DNA of 64,000 nt from Ascoidea rubescens DSM 1968 (taxonomy: Eukaryota; Ascomycota; Saccharomycetes; Ascoideales; Ascoideaceae): positions 667,524-731,523 of the forward strand of contig NW_017962920.1 of assembly GCF_001661345.1 (NCBI RefSeq), given 5' to 3'. Made by a program: the position numbers and the translations under genes. The notes beneath the pieces were generated by a model. That model was not told the DNA's origin. It did not search any database and was given only the letters and a program-made list of their open reading frames with translations. Shown here piece after piece: positions 30,764-40,845 of this stretch. The stretch's first letter is position 1. Each line of letters begins with the position of its first letter.

Positions 30764-31782
30764 GTGGGCTTCTGCGTTCTGCTGCTTACGAAAGCTCACG
30801 CACATGAACCCCGTCCGTTTGGTGCGCTCTTTGTTACGGACGCGCGCGTGTTCCGGTGAGAGAGTTTGCCAGCTAAACGCATTTTGAGACCTTTCTGAGA
30901 CATTCAGCAACGCGCGTGAGACACGCGCGCGCATCACGCAGCTGATCTTCTTGCTTGTGCATAGCACTGCGCATAAGCTGACTAATTGGCATGCGTCTGG
31001 CGGGGGTCTACGTGCTGACCGGTCACTTGACCCTGCGCGACAGAAACCATCCCGTTGCCTCTGCTGCCCGTGCTTCTTCTTACACTCTCCTTCCAGCCCA
31101 CTGCGCAAGAAGCCGCGTCGCGTCGGGATAAGCTCATAATTCTGCGTTTTTGCATCGAGCGATCCTTTCCCATCCTCATTAACTGCTGTTTTTCTGCTGC
31201 TGGCGCATGGATGCCAGCACACACCATCCCGACGGTGCTGCTGTTTTTCCAGCGTCTCCAGCTGTTTCTGTTTGTGTTCTGTTTGTGTTCTGTTTGAATT
31301 CTGTTTGGATTCTGTTTTCTCCTGCTCTTTTTTACCCATTTCCAGTCTCTGATAGTCCTGCTCTGATTTGATTGATCTGTCTGCCTCATTTTACCTTTGT
31401 CTGCCTGAGGCCTGCGTTGCTTTTATTTCTTTTTCTTGAGCTGATAATTTCAAACCACTCGAACAGTGTTTCACATTTATTTTATCTCGATTTAAAATTT
31501 CGTAATTATTCGACCTGAGACACAAACACTATCCTCATCATCTCACTCATCATTTCACTCATCATCTCATTTACCTTTTCGACCTTCCTGGTTTATCTCC
31601 TTTCGTCGCTTTCCTCTTTACCATCCCATTCACAATACTACTACACTAACCCTATGTTATATCTATTTTTTTCAAATCACACTAAATTAAAACAATATCA
31701 AAAGAAATAAAAAATCATTACTTGTATCTTTCATAATAAAAATATATAAATACGCGCTTTTGTAATCAGCCCTGGCTGTATT

Positions 31783-34700
31783 CTAAACTAACAGCGAAAA
31801 ATTTTTTTTATCATTCTCACTGAAAAACAATAGATTGGGTAACCGAAAAAGCTGCAAACAATCAAACGAACTGTTTTCAAAAATCTTCGAATGGTTATCA
31901 ATCTCCTCCTCCTCCTCCTCCTCCTCCTTCGCTCGACCCTCCTTGCTTTGATCCCCAGATATCTTCAAATTCTTCGTCATCTTGCTCAAAATACTGGTCG
32001 ACATCTGCGAGTTATTGCTTCGCATCTTGAATATCTCACTCTCTCCAAACTTCTTAAGCAATGAATCCCCATTCGAGTTGATCGAACTCAATGACGTCTT
32101 TGACGACGTCCTGCTGATTCCCAATGGCTCCGCCAATAAATCATTGATACTGATCCTTGACCGGTTTCGAAACGAGTTGATGGTTCCTGTAGATATAGAG
32201 ATCTTAGAGTCTCGAACTGAACTGAACGTGCTGGGCGGTGATCCACTCCCCTTGGGACTCGTCGACCTTATCGACGATGTAACATAATGGCAAAATGGCT
32301 TATACACCCTCTTTTCTGAAAAAACCTCGTTTCCTTTATCCATCCTCCTTTCACAAAACTTTTCTCTCATTTTGGAAAATATATGATCAGACGTCAATTT
32401 CTCGATCTCTCCTTCATCGTAATCTTCAATCCCAATATCTCCTCCTCCTCCATCCACACTCTTTTTTTCATTGAACACCACACTCTCGTCCGTCAGATCG
32501 TTTATCAGATCTTCATTGTCCTCAAATAAAAATATCTCCTTTAAAAATTCTCGAACTTCTTTTAATATCTTTTCCGATTCAAAATACTTGCATTCTTTGT
32601 CTTTTCCCTTGCTTGACACACCACTCTCCATTTTGCCAAAATAATCTTTATCAACCTTATCTTTGAAATTCAAATAGTGCTCAAAATTATTACTTGGCTC
32701 AATATTAGATTTAACCTGGAAACTCAACACCAACACCTTCAATAACGACAAAACAAAACTAGCCGCCGATATGTTCTTGAAATTGTAACAGTAAAACGGT
32801 AGGTCAAATTTAATAATCCTCAGATAATTCAAGTACTGAGTACAACTGAAAAATTTCAATGACTTGATCATTAACTCAATTATCTCCAACACCAAATAAT
32901 CCTTCTTCTTGTCTTCTCCCATCGTCTCCAAACAAAACGCAAACAAAAAGATAAACGCAGAAAACGACGGCGAATGTGTAAGATACAAACTAGGAACATA
33001 ACTAGATTGAATCTCACTAATAGTCACCAAAATCAACTGCGCTGCTATCAAACAACGATTAGTCCCACTTTTATTGCTCAAAAGCCTCGAATATTCCTTT
33101 GCTTTCACATATCCAAAAATTGACTTTTTCTCGCTGTCATTGCAGCTGCTGCTGTTATTACTGTTCATACTCTTGATCGATGAACAGCTTCGGTTCTCAT
33201 AAAACGTACTGAAACAACTCGACAGAAACATCTTCTCTTTATCTTTGCCTTTGGCCAAAATCTCATCAACCCAATTAACCCAGTGCTTTGATCCAAATGA
33301 AAACCGATGGATTTGTAATACAAAATTGTAGTAAAGCAAATGCAACAAAACTATATGCCCGCCAATTAGATTCATCCCATTTGTCGAATTCATCGAGTCC
33401 TCCCTAAAATTCCTCTTGAAATAATAGTTTATTATCTGTTTAGCTCGCAAACTTTGATTGAATAGAATACTGCTCATACTGCTAGTACTGCTTGTAATAG
33501 AATAGTTGCTACTGGTAATATCAAAGGGCTGAAGCTTATCAGGCAAACTTTTTCTCCAATTATCGAGATCCGTGTTCAAAATCTCAATAGTGTAAGTAAC
33601 ATCGGTTATAGACGAGAGTTTTAAAATCTTGGTGGTTTGAAAAGTTTTGTAGAGCTTGGTTGAAAACAAACATATAGAAAGATAGTATGCAGTGAAAAAC
33701 TCTCTAGGGGTTTCATTTAACATTGACAATAAAATACGGTTTCTTTCCTCGTTTGAAATATCTTTGTTCTGAAACGAGTTCACTTGATTCACACGATTAA
33801 ATGACGATGGATAGTCTACCCCAATATCGATTTCGTTAATTATCAAGGGTGTGCCATTTTTAAAAGAAACGTATCGATCAATCAAGTAACATAACCACCA
33901 CAACTTCTTTTTCGATTCCCTTTCACTATCTGATAAACCGTAGTAATATAAATTCCTATTCAAACCCAATTCCTGAGATAGCCTGATCAAGGTTACTGAA
34001 ATAATCGAGGACAACTGATGATAATTTTCCAATTCCGACAATAAAAATAATAATAGTAAGGCTAATACGGACTTGATTCCATCTCCCAAGATTGAAATTC
34101 GATTATAGTAATACATGGAATTGTAAACTGAGCTGTACTTGTAAATTGTTAAATTTTTCAATTCCAAAATAATTTCATTCTCAAGAGATTTGGAATGGTT
34201 GGCAATGGAGACGATTGAAAATAGTTTTTCCTGTAAAAACTCCATTTTGATAGAGCAGGAAATTGCTATCAAGCTGTTGAGAGATAAATAGTCTGAGTAA
34301 TTGAAATTGGATAGATTTAAATTGCCGTTTTGATCGAAAAAGATGTTAATTAACTCTTTATTTATCATAATATTCAACGAGCCAATTGAGTTGATGAGAT
34401 AATTGAATAGAGAAAAAATGATTTGAATTGGGGGCAAGTCGTGAAGGTTGGAGGGATTTAGAGGTTTTGACCATAAATGGAGAAAAAAATTGGCCAATTT
34501 TATATGGAAATGACAGTTTTTAGACAAGTTGATTAGGGATTTGTGAATTCTTTTATTTGTGTTATTGATTAATATTGACATGTTTTTATTGTTTTTCATA
34601 TTGATATTCGTGTTGAAACTATCGCTTATATATGACTTTGAGTGAATCCATTTAAAACCCTTGGGAGAACAAATGGAAAAACAGGAAAAAGCGTTGAAAT

Positions 34701-35598
34701 ACCATGGCTTATCTAAGAAAAAAAGAGGTTGTATAAAAGATTCACTGAATTTTTTTGAGACATTGGGTAAGAAAATTGAGCTGCCATTGACACTGGTGTT
34801 TGTATTGTTGCTTTTATCATCATTGGCATCGATGCTAACATTACTGTTATTATTATAATCATTCATGTTGATATCGTTATTTTTATTTTTATTTTTATTT
34901 GAATTTGTATTTTTATTTTTATTTGTATTTGTATTTGTATTTGTATTTTTATTTATATTTCTGTTTATATTATTGCTCAGACCATAAAGTTTGTTGACGT
35001 TATTAGGGTTAATATTGAGAATGTTAATTGAGTTGTTATTCAATTTGTTGTTAATATTATTTATTCTTTTTTTAACCATATTGCTTTTAGAATTGACATG
35101 ATTTTTAAACTTTAGTTTTAGCTGTTCCTTTTTTTGTTGTCTTTTTAGTTTTGAAGATTTGTGGGAATCTCTTAAAGATTGGAGAATGAGATTGTAATTG
35201 AATTCGCCATTATGGTTGTGGTTGTGATTATGGTCGCGATTGTGAGTGCAATGGTTATTGTGATTCGAATTCGAAATGTTGTCTTTGATATTGAGATTTA
35301 AATTCAAATTAAATTTGGGCAAGCCATGGACTTTGTTGATTAAAATGTCCAATTTTTTAATTTTCTCATCGTTATTGTCGGTATGATTACTGTCATTATT
35401 TAATATGACCGAATTAATTGAGATTGAATCAAAATCCTCATTCACGATGGAATCACTAGCTGCTAGATTTGAGGAAGATTGAGACTGTGAATCGGAACGA
35501 GAGTTCATGTTGACATTGAGACTGTTGGTTATAGTAATGTTGTTGTCAACACCTTTGGTGTTGTAAGAGCCAATGCTGGTAGGAAAAGTGCTGCCCAT
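31783..35598 (-). CDS. Fungal middle-homology-region regulator without a visible Zn2Cys6 cluster
   Basis: This 1271-residue protein has an Asn/His/Lys-rich N-terminal 280 residues. A helical region from about 370 follows, with the fungal transcription-factor core RLSQELGLNR...SERESKKKLWWLCYLIDRYVS near 541-575 and then NGTPLIINEIDIGVDYP. That is the signature of the Fungal_trans (middle homology) region found after Zn2Cys6 DNA-binding domains. I see no six-Cys cluster anywhere in the first 370 residues, and no upstream exon that could supply one. A run of eight Glu lies near the C-terminus, with many Ser. It is probably a nuclear regulator that binds DNA through a partner or another domain. 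I cannot assign an orthologue. Start is the first ATG. Confidence 0.75.
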   Translation of the reverse strand: MGSTFPTSIGSYNTKGVDNNITITNSLNVNMNSRSDSQSQSSSNLAASDSIVNEDFDSISINSVILNNDSNHTDNNDEKIKKLDILINKVHGLPKFNLNLNLNIKDNISNSNHNNHCTHNRDHNHNHNHNGEFNYNLILQSLRDSHKSSKLKRQQKKEQLKLKFKNHVNSKSNMVKKRINNINNKLNNNSINILNINPNNVNKLYGLSNNINRNINKNTNTNTNTNKNKNTNSNKNKNKNNDINMNDYNNNSNVSIDANDDKSNNTNTSVNGSSIFLPNVSKKFSESFIQPLFFLDKPWYFNAFSCFSICSPKGFKWIHSKSYISDSFNTNINMKNNKNMSILINNTNKRIHKSLINLSKNCHFHIKLANFFLHLWSKPLNPSNLHDLPPIQIIFSLFNYLINSIGSLNIMINKELINIFFDQNGNLNLSNFNYSDYLSLNSLIAISCSIKMEFLQEKLFSIVSIANHSKSLENEIILELKNLTIYKYSSVYNSMYYYNRISILGDGIKSVLALLLLFLLSELENYHQLSSIISVTLIRLSQELGLNRNLYYYGLSDSERESKKKLWWLCYLIDRYVSFKNGTPLIINEIDIGVDYPSSFNRVNQVNSFQNKDISNEERNRILLSMLNETPREFFTAYYLSICLFSTKLYKTFQTTKILKLSSITDVTYTIEILNTDLDNWRKSLPDKLQPFDITSSNYSITSSTSSMSSILFNQSLRAKQIINYYFKRNFREDSMNSTNGMNLIGGHIVLLHLLYYNFVLQIHRFSFGSKHWVNWVDEILAKGKDKEKMFLSSCFSTFYENRSCSSIKSMNSNNSSSCNDSEKKSIFGYVKAKEYSRLLSNKSGTNRCLIAAQLILVTISEIQSSYVPSLYLTHSPSFSAFIFLFAFCLETMGEDKKKDYLVLEIIELMIKSLKFFSCTQYLNYLRIIKFDLPFYCYNFKNISAASFVLSLLKVLVLSFQVKSNIEPSNNFEHYLNFKDKVDKDYFGKMESGVSSKGKDKECKYFESEKILKEVREFLKEIFLFEDNEDLINDLTDESVVFNEKKSVDGGGGDIGIEDYDEGEIEKLTSDHIFSKMREKFCERRMDKGNEVFSEKRVYKPFCHYVTSSIRSTSPKGSGSPPSTFSSVRDSKISISTGTINSFRNRSRISINDLLAEPLGISRTSSKTSLSSINSNGDSLLKKFGESEIFKMRSNNSQMSTSILSKMTKNLKISGDQSKEGRAKEEEEEEEEIDNHSKIFENSSFDCLQLFRLPNLLFFSENDKKNFSLLV
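31903..31928. repeat. (CTC)n trinucleotide repeat
   Basis: About eight CTC units, coding the poly-Glu run near the C-terminus of the minus-strand regulator. Confidence 0.95.
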
Positions 35599-36469
35599 GC
35601 TCCAAATGAAAAAAATATAACGGGACTCAAAAAGGTGGCAGTGTGGTGCAATTAAGTATAACTAAATATGGATAAATATAAGAAAGCGTGGATGAAATTC
35701 ATCCAGTGAATAAATTAGAGTAAATTTGAAGGTTGGGGAAGAACGAAGCAATCAAAAACAAAATCTCAGGCACAGCAAAAGAAAAGTCTAAAACACATTT
35801 AAAACAGAGATAACAAGATAGAAATAACAAATATCAGGAAATATAAATATCAAGGCGCTGCGAAACGCAAATGGATGGAGAAGACACTCGAGTGGAATAA
35901 AAGCACTGAAACCAACACTGAAGCAGCAGAAAACGTTGAGAAGTCAAAACAAGAACAGTGGAAGCAAAACAGTAGTACTCTGTCGGGTTTGGTGGATGAA
36001 ATGTGTAAGCTGGATAGTCAGCAAAAGATAGATGAGTCCTCTTTTCAGATGCAGACTCTCGTTATATTCCAAAGAGCTGTTTCTTTTGAGCTCATTTTTT
36101 AGGCTTTGCATTGTTGAAAAAAAAAGAGCTGCTCCTGGCCCCGTCGGAAAAATGACTGGCTTCCGCTTTCTCCTTGGTTCCGGGACGGATAGGCGCCGGA
36201 AACGTGGCTCTATCCGCAGCGCTGCTGACTAATGCGGTTTGTTTCACTGGCACTGGAGCCCATGCCACTGGCTCTTGGCTGGATCGCATAAGAAGCCGCT
36301 GAGTCAGCAGATCTGTCACGTTCTCTTGGCAATGTGCACGTGTCATGTGTCTTCATGCCACATAGGTCTGACACCTGCGGCTGATACTGTCACCCATATA
36401 TCTGGCTTTCTCCGAATTCAATTTACTGCTACTTTTATTATTGGCTATCCGCAGCTCTATCTTGATGAT
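35599..36469. other. Intergenic, 871 bp
   Basis: Upstream region of the middle-homology-region gene and 3' side of the kinase gene. A G+C-rich island at 36130-36400 holds a CACGTG box at 36337-36342. No gene seen. Confidence 0.5.
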
Positions 36470-39154
36470 CTACCTAATTCGAAATCCGTTGTGATGTATT
36501 GAACCTCCTAGCCCAATTGTTGGGATATTCACAATGTCGTTGTGCAAGTGCTTCCTGGTGCGACCCTTGAAGTACAACGATTCCTCTGACGAGCTCTCCT
36601 CGCTGTTCACATTACCATTGCTATCCATGTAGCTTGTTGAGCTCTGCTTATGGTGGTAGCTATAGGCATAATTGGAGCTGTAATTGTAGTTGTATTTGTG
36701 TCCGTATTTGTTATTGCTGGTGGGTTCATAGTTATGATTCGAGTTCTGTTTGTAAAACAAATGTGACCCATTTTGAAGACTTGTCTGGCTTTTGTGAGCT
36801 GGTGCTTTGCTCAAGATATCATTTGGAATCATTGACTTCATGTGGCTCTCATCGTTTAGCTTTCCAGGGTCCTGGTCAAACTCTTTACCCATCTTCATCT
36901 TGACATCGATCTTCGATTTCACTTGAAAATCTAATACGGACGAAATTGTACTAGGTGACGAGCCTCCTTCCTTATCACTATTATCCTCACTATTGTCGCT
37001 ACTATTGTTAAGTTCAGTGCTGTCTTTCAAGCTGATAATATCATTCATATCACTGAAATTACCATTCTCATTGCTACCAGTCTTGCTCTCTTCTTTGCTC
37101 TCAACCTTGCAATTGTGTTTATCTTCATGTGCACATATATCTTCTAAAACATGTCTATTATGGTCAACATCGTTGCTGATAATTTTACTCAACACACTTT
37201 TAATCTCATCTTCCTCTTTTATATAATCTGGAATCGAAATTTTCATCTTATTGAAACTGTTTCGGTTTTGTTTATGCTCATTTTCTATATCATCAATCAT
37301 CGAAAATTTACCAGCTTTATCAGTATCCATTTTCTCATTATTTTTATTATCTTTGATATCAATTTCAGTAGAATCACTATTTGGATTTTTGTCCTTTAAC
37401 TTGTCATCTTTCTCATTGCTACTCTTACCAAAATACTCTCTGATTGGTATATAATCAATATACTTGTTTCTGCTATTTTTCCCATCAATTTCATAATATT
37501 TTAAATCATATTCTTCGTCTTTTTCATCCATACACATCTCGACCTTCTTGAACCATTCATCCTTAAATATATCATCAAGTCCAATTCGTTTTTCTTCAAT
37601 TGGATTAACCAACCCCAATGCTATTTTCTTAACATTATTATTCTTAAACCCATTCACCCATTTGAAATTATCATAAGTTAAACTTTTCATATTGCCGCTG
37701 CTGCTGCTATTACTATTACTATTACCATTACTAATATTTCCGTTACTATAATTTGTTAAATTTGTTTGATAATTCATAATAAAGTTGAAATATTTTTTAT
37801 AATTGGGATCTTCAGTACATGGGTCAATAAACGGAGTGTTTTGATAAATTATCGCAAATAAAATCATTCCCAACGACCAACAATCCATCTTAAATCCATC
37901 ATATCCTTTTGTATTTGCAATCTCTTTTGATGAAAGTTTTTTAGAAAATTTAAACACTTCTGGTGGAACATATGGGGGTGATCCTAAAAACGTTTTGTAC
38001 TTCTTTATGGGTGATTCCAAGTTCCCAATTATTTCATGTCCAAAATCACTCACTCCGAAATCTGTAATTTTGCAAATTCCATGCTCATTAATTAAGACAT
38101 TTTCTGGTTTTAAATCTCGATGAATTATATCCATATTATGCAAAAACTTCAACCCCAACGTAATCTGTTTAAACAAACAATACTTTAATTCGATTTTCAC
38201 ATTTTTAAAGCCTCTTTGGATGATTAATCCGAATAAATCTCCATTTGAGCAAAATTCCAAAGTCAATCCCCAACTTCTTGAAAATTGTGTAGTTGTTGGT
38301 ATCTTTAATAAGTTTGCAGTTGTAATGACATGCTTATTATTCGATACGATTTTACTTATGATGAATTCCTTTGAGATTCGTTTATAAAATGTTAGTGGAG
38401 TATTATATTCACTTTTAAACAATTTTAATATTTTCAAGGCATATTTTACATTTCGATTTTTTTTATTGAGAACCAATTTGATTACAGCACTTGATCCACT
38501 GCCCAAGTTTTTTGAGTCGTTGAAATTGTTGTTTGGAAAAATATATATATCATTTAAAGACTGATATTCCTGTAATAAATTTGTTGGCAAAAACTCATTT
38601 GGATCTTTCAATGGCAAGGGTAGTATTCCTGATGGATTATTATTATCGCTACCGTTATTATTGGGATTAGCATTGCTTAAATTTAGAACACTGTTGTGAT
38701 TAGTATCACTTTTGAATTTACTCTTTGTATTCATTTCAACAATGGAATTTATTGATAATTTGGGAGGCTTTTGATGGTATGAATCAATTGAAGGTAGGCC
38801 ATAATTTTTAGGAATTGTTTTATTTGGCTTTAAAATCGAGGAATCTCTTGAGATGTCCAACGATTTTCCTAAATTGGATTTGGTTGTTATTGGTAAAGAA
38901 TTTGATCTTTTATTTAGAGTATAAGGAGAAGAAGTTTTATTTGAATTGGATACTCTGTCATTTCTGTGAGTGTTTTTTGAAGAATTGATGATACTATTGT
39001 TTCGGTTATCATTTGTGATTAATGAATGGGATCTTCTTGTTAGTGGTATTGGTCCTAAAGTTGATGATCTCTTTCGATGTTTCTTATCTTTATCTTTGTC
39101 TTTATCTTTATCTTTTCTCGATTCTTTATCTTTTTTGGAGGAAAATAAACCCAT
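36470..39154 (-). CDS. Ser/Thr kinase of the fungal Hal/Npr group
   Basis: This 894-residue protein starts MGLFSSKKDKES, followed by a strongly basic Lys/Asp run; a Gly at position 2 would allow N-myristoylation. The kinase domain spans about 195-540: glycine loop GSGSSAVIKLVL near 215, YALKIL with the ATP Lys near 240, HRDLKPENVLI near 345, DFGVSDFG near 366, GSPPYVPPEV and DCWSLGMILFAIIYQNTPF. The FYKRISKEFIISKIV, GDLF and PPYVPPEV blocks are those of the fungal Hal4/Hal5/Npr1 group that controls nutrient and ion transporters. Rtk1 is one possible orthologue, since RTK1 and RPN4 are near each other in S. cerevisiae. A disordered 350-residue C-terminal tail is unusual for the group. Confidence 0.82.
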   Translation of the reverse strand: MGLFSSKKDKESRKDKDKDKDKDKKHRKRSSTLGPIPLTRRSHSLITNDNRNNSIINSSKNTHRNDRVSNSNKTSSPYTLNKRSNSLPITTKSNLGKSLDISRDSSILKPNKTIPKNYGLPSIDSYHQKPPKLSINSIVEMNTKSKFKSDTNHNSVLNLSNANPNNNGSDNNNPSGILPLPLKDPNEFLPTNLLQEYQSLNDIYIFPNNNFNDSKNLGSGSSAVIKLVLNKKNRNVKYALKILKLFKSEYNTPLTFYKRISKEFIISKIVSNNKHVITTANLLKIPTTTQFSRSWGLTLEFCSNGDLFGLIIQRGFKNVKIELKYCLFKQITLGLKFLHNMDIIHRDLKPENVLINEHGICKITDFGVSDFGHEIIGNLESPIKKYKTFLGSPPYVPPEVFKFSKKLSSKEIANTKGYDGFKMDCWSLGMILFAIIYQNTPFIDPCTEDPNYKKYFNFIMNYQTNLTNYSNGNISNGNSNSNSSSSGNMKSLTYDNFKWVNGFKNNNVKKIALGLVNPIEEKRIGLDDIFKDEWFKKVEMCMDEKDEEYDLKYYEIDGKNSRNKYIDYIPIREYFGKSSNEKDDKLKDKNPNSDSTEIDIKDNKNNEKMDTDKAGKFSMIDDIENEHKQNRNSFNKMKISIPDYIKEEDEIKSVLSKIISNDVDHNRHVLEDICAHEDKHNCKVESKEESKTGSNENGNFSDMNDIISLKDSTELNNSSDNSEDNSDKEGGSSPSTISSVLDFQVKSKIDVKMKMGKEFDQDPGKLNDESHMKSMIPNDILSKAPAHKSQTSLQNGSHLFYKQNSNHNYEPTSNNKYGHKYNYNYSSNYAYSYHHKQSSTSYMDSNGNVNSEESSSEESLYFKGRTRKHLHNDIVNIPTIGLGGSIHHNGFRIR

Positions 39155-40845
39155 TTTTATAAAAAGTTAGAGAGTTTTATAAACACTAAGATTTAAATGA
39201 TGCGAATATTGATGTTATTATGAAATACTAAATACAAATAAAGGTAAATATTAAATACAAATATTAAGATAAAAGTCAAAAAAAAACCCAAATTAAAACT
39301 ACAAGAACCACAAAGCCATAGACATAAAAAACAAAATTTAAAACAGTAAAGAAAAACAACAAAAACATAAAAAAAAAAAGAAGGAAAAAAGAGGAAAAAC
39401 TAGATAATTTCTACAAAATTGAGAAATAAAAAAGGCTTATATTTATAAAAAAAAGACACAGCTAAACTAAGGCATTTTAATTTTGATATAAGCTAAAAGT
39501 AAAATTACAGATGACTGGAACTTATTTGAATTGATTTTGGTTTCTTTTTTCAGTATCTTCCACTCTTTATCAGTCAAATTTAGTGTATTATTTTTGCTCA
39601 ATCATGTCTACTTGAAAGCTAAAATATTGCATAGCAGCTCCACAACTCGAAGTATCTTGCCAGTACTCGAATATATCTGAATTTCTAGTGTGAATTAGAT
39701 CAAATCATCTTTATTTTATTATAAAGAACAGACAAAGGAAAACAACCAAAAAATGTCCAAAATTGATAAAAGTTTAACTGGTTAGACTTTAGATTCAATT
39801 TTGCTAGTATGTGTAAAGTGAAACTGAATGATTGATATTAAGTTGCACTAGCGTAATTCAATGTACAACATAATAAAATAGGAGAACATATCAAGTTGAT
39901 TGGACAGACAATAGGTGATTGTATGATAGCCTGGGAGCATGATAGTGGTTTCGGTGCGCAATCAAAACATTCTAAAAAAGATTATTAAAGACGAATTCAA
40001 ACCTGATAAAAGAACGAGCAATATCGGTGTGAAAGCAAGAACAGTATCAATAATAAAAACTAGAGCAGTAGATATGTGGATAGAGATAGTGAAAAGGCTA
40101 GCGCGATTCTATTGTAAATGCATTAAATAGCAAATGGTGATAACAAAAAGCAGCAGAGGTGGATCGGAGGTGTGAGAGATAAAGAAGCAGACCATCGAAT
40201 AACACCAGCGCATTTGGAAGATAGCGAGTGCTATTCAAAAATTTCAGGTGCAGGGACAGGAAATGGCATTAAGTCCCAGATCAGACATTTTGACTGGGCG
40301 ACGGTTGTGCCCAGTCGGGCGACTCCTGCACCCATAAACACGTTGCTGCCACGTTAGAAGTGTTATTCATGGCGGTGGCGCTCGCGTGCACCCACCGGAG
40401 CACGTGCGCGGACAGGCATTTCTCGGGTTGAACAATAAGCCGGGTAGTGCTCGCATATACGTTACTGATACGTCCGTCAATGTTGAACGAACGGAACGCG
40501 AAAAGTATAGTCGGCCAGTTTGACGGTGAGCAAAACCGTTTCGTGTTTTATTTTTTTCTCCACGATATTCTTTCGAAATAATAATTGGAACTATTCGGAC
40601 AATCTGCACGTGAGCACACACCTGCCTCTTTCGGGCTCATGCAGCTGCCCTTTCGGTAGCCAGCTTTATAGGAGATATAAAGAAGGCAATTTTATGGATA
40701 GTTTGCCTTCAGTTCGCAAACCCTCTTTCTTCTGGATCTGCAATTGCTTCTGAACAACAGAGAAAACTTCTTTTTTGTGTGATTCTATTAGATCACTGGT
40801 GGCAGATTTTATATTCTATTTTATTGTTCAAGATACCACTTCAAG
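39155..40845. other. Divergent promoter region of the kinase and CAND1, 1.7 kb
   Basis: A+T-rich from 39155 to 40140. A G+C-rich island at 40290-40640 has CACGTG boxes at 40401-40406 and 40607-40612. A proteasome-control-like GGTGGCAGA lies at 40798-40806 and a TATTCTATTTTATT stretch just upstream of the CAND1 ATG. Short open frames here look random. Confidence 0.5.
40798..40806 (+). promoter_or_regulatory. PACE-like box (Rpn4 site, 8 of 9)
   Basis: GGTGGCAGA differs by one base from the proteasome-associated control element GGTGGCAAA. It is 40 bp upstream of CAND1, and the Rpn4 gene itself lies 8 kb away. The short distance to the ATG weakens the call. Confidence 0.3.

Larger units (their letters stand above)
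28615..31782. other. Intergenic, 3.2 kb, upstream of SWE1
   Basis: The 3' end of the next gene faces it, so the whole space is upstream of SWE1 only. From 28660 to 30000 it is a chain of A+G-rich simple repeats. From 30600 to 31400 lies the largest G+C-rich island of the window, with an ACGCGT box (30758-30763) and an 11-bp inverted repeat of alternating CG. A minus frame of 242 codons (30611-31339) shows no recognisable domain. From 31400 on it is A+T-rich. Confidence 0.5.

Noticed and set aside
30611-31339. Minus frame of 242 codons in the SWE1 upstream island
   Set aside because: Composition follows the G+C island, overlapping frames are open on both strands, and there is no domain. Kept only as a hint of a possible transcript.
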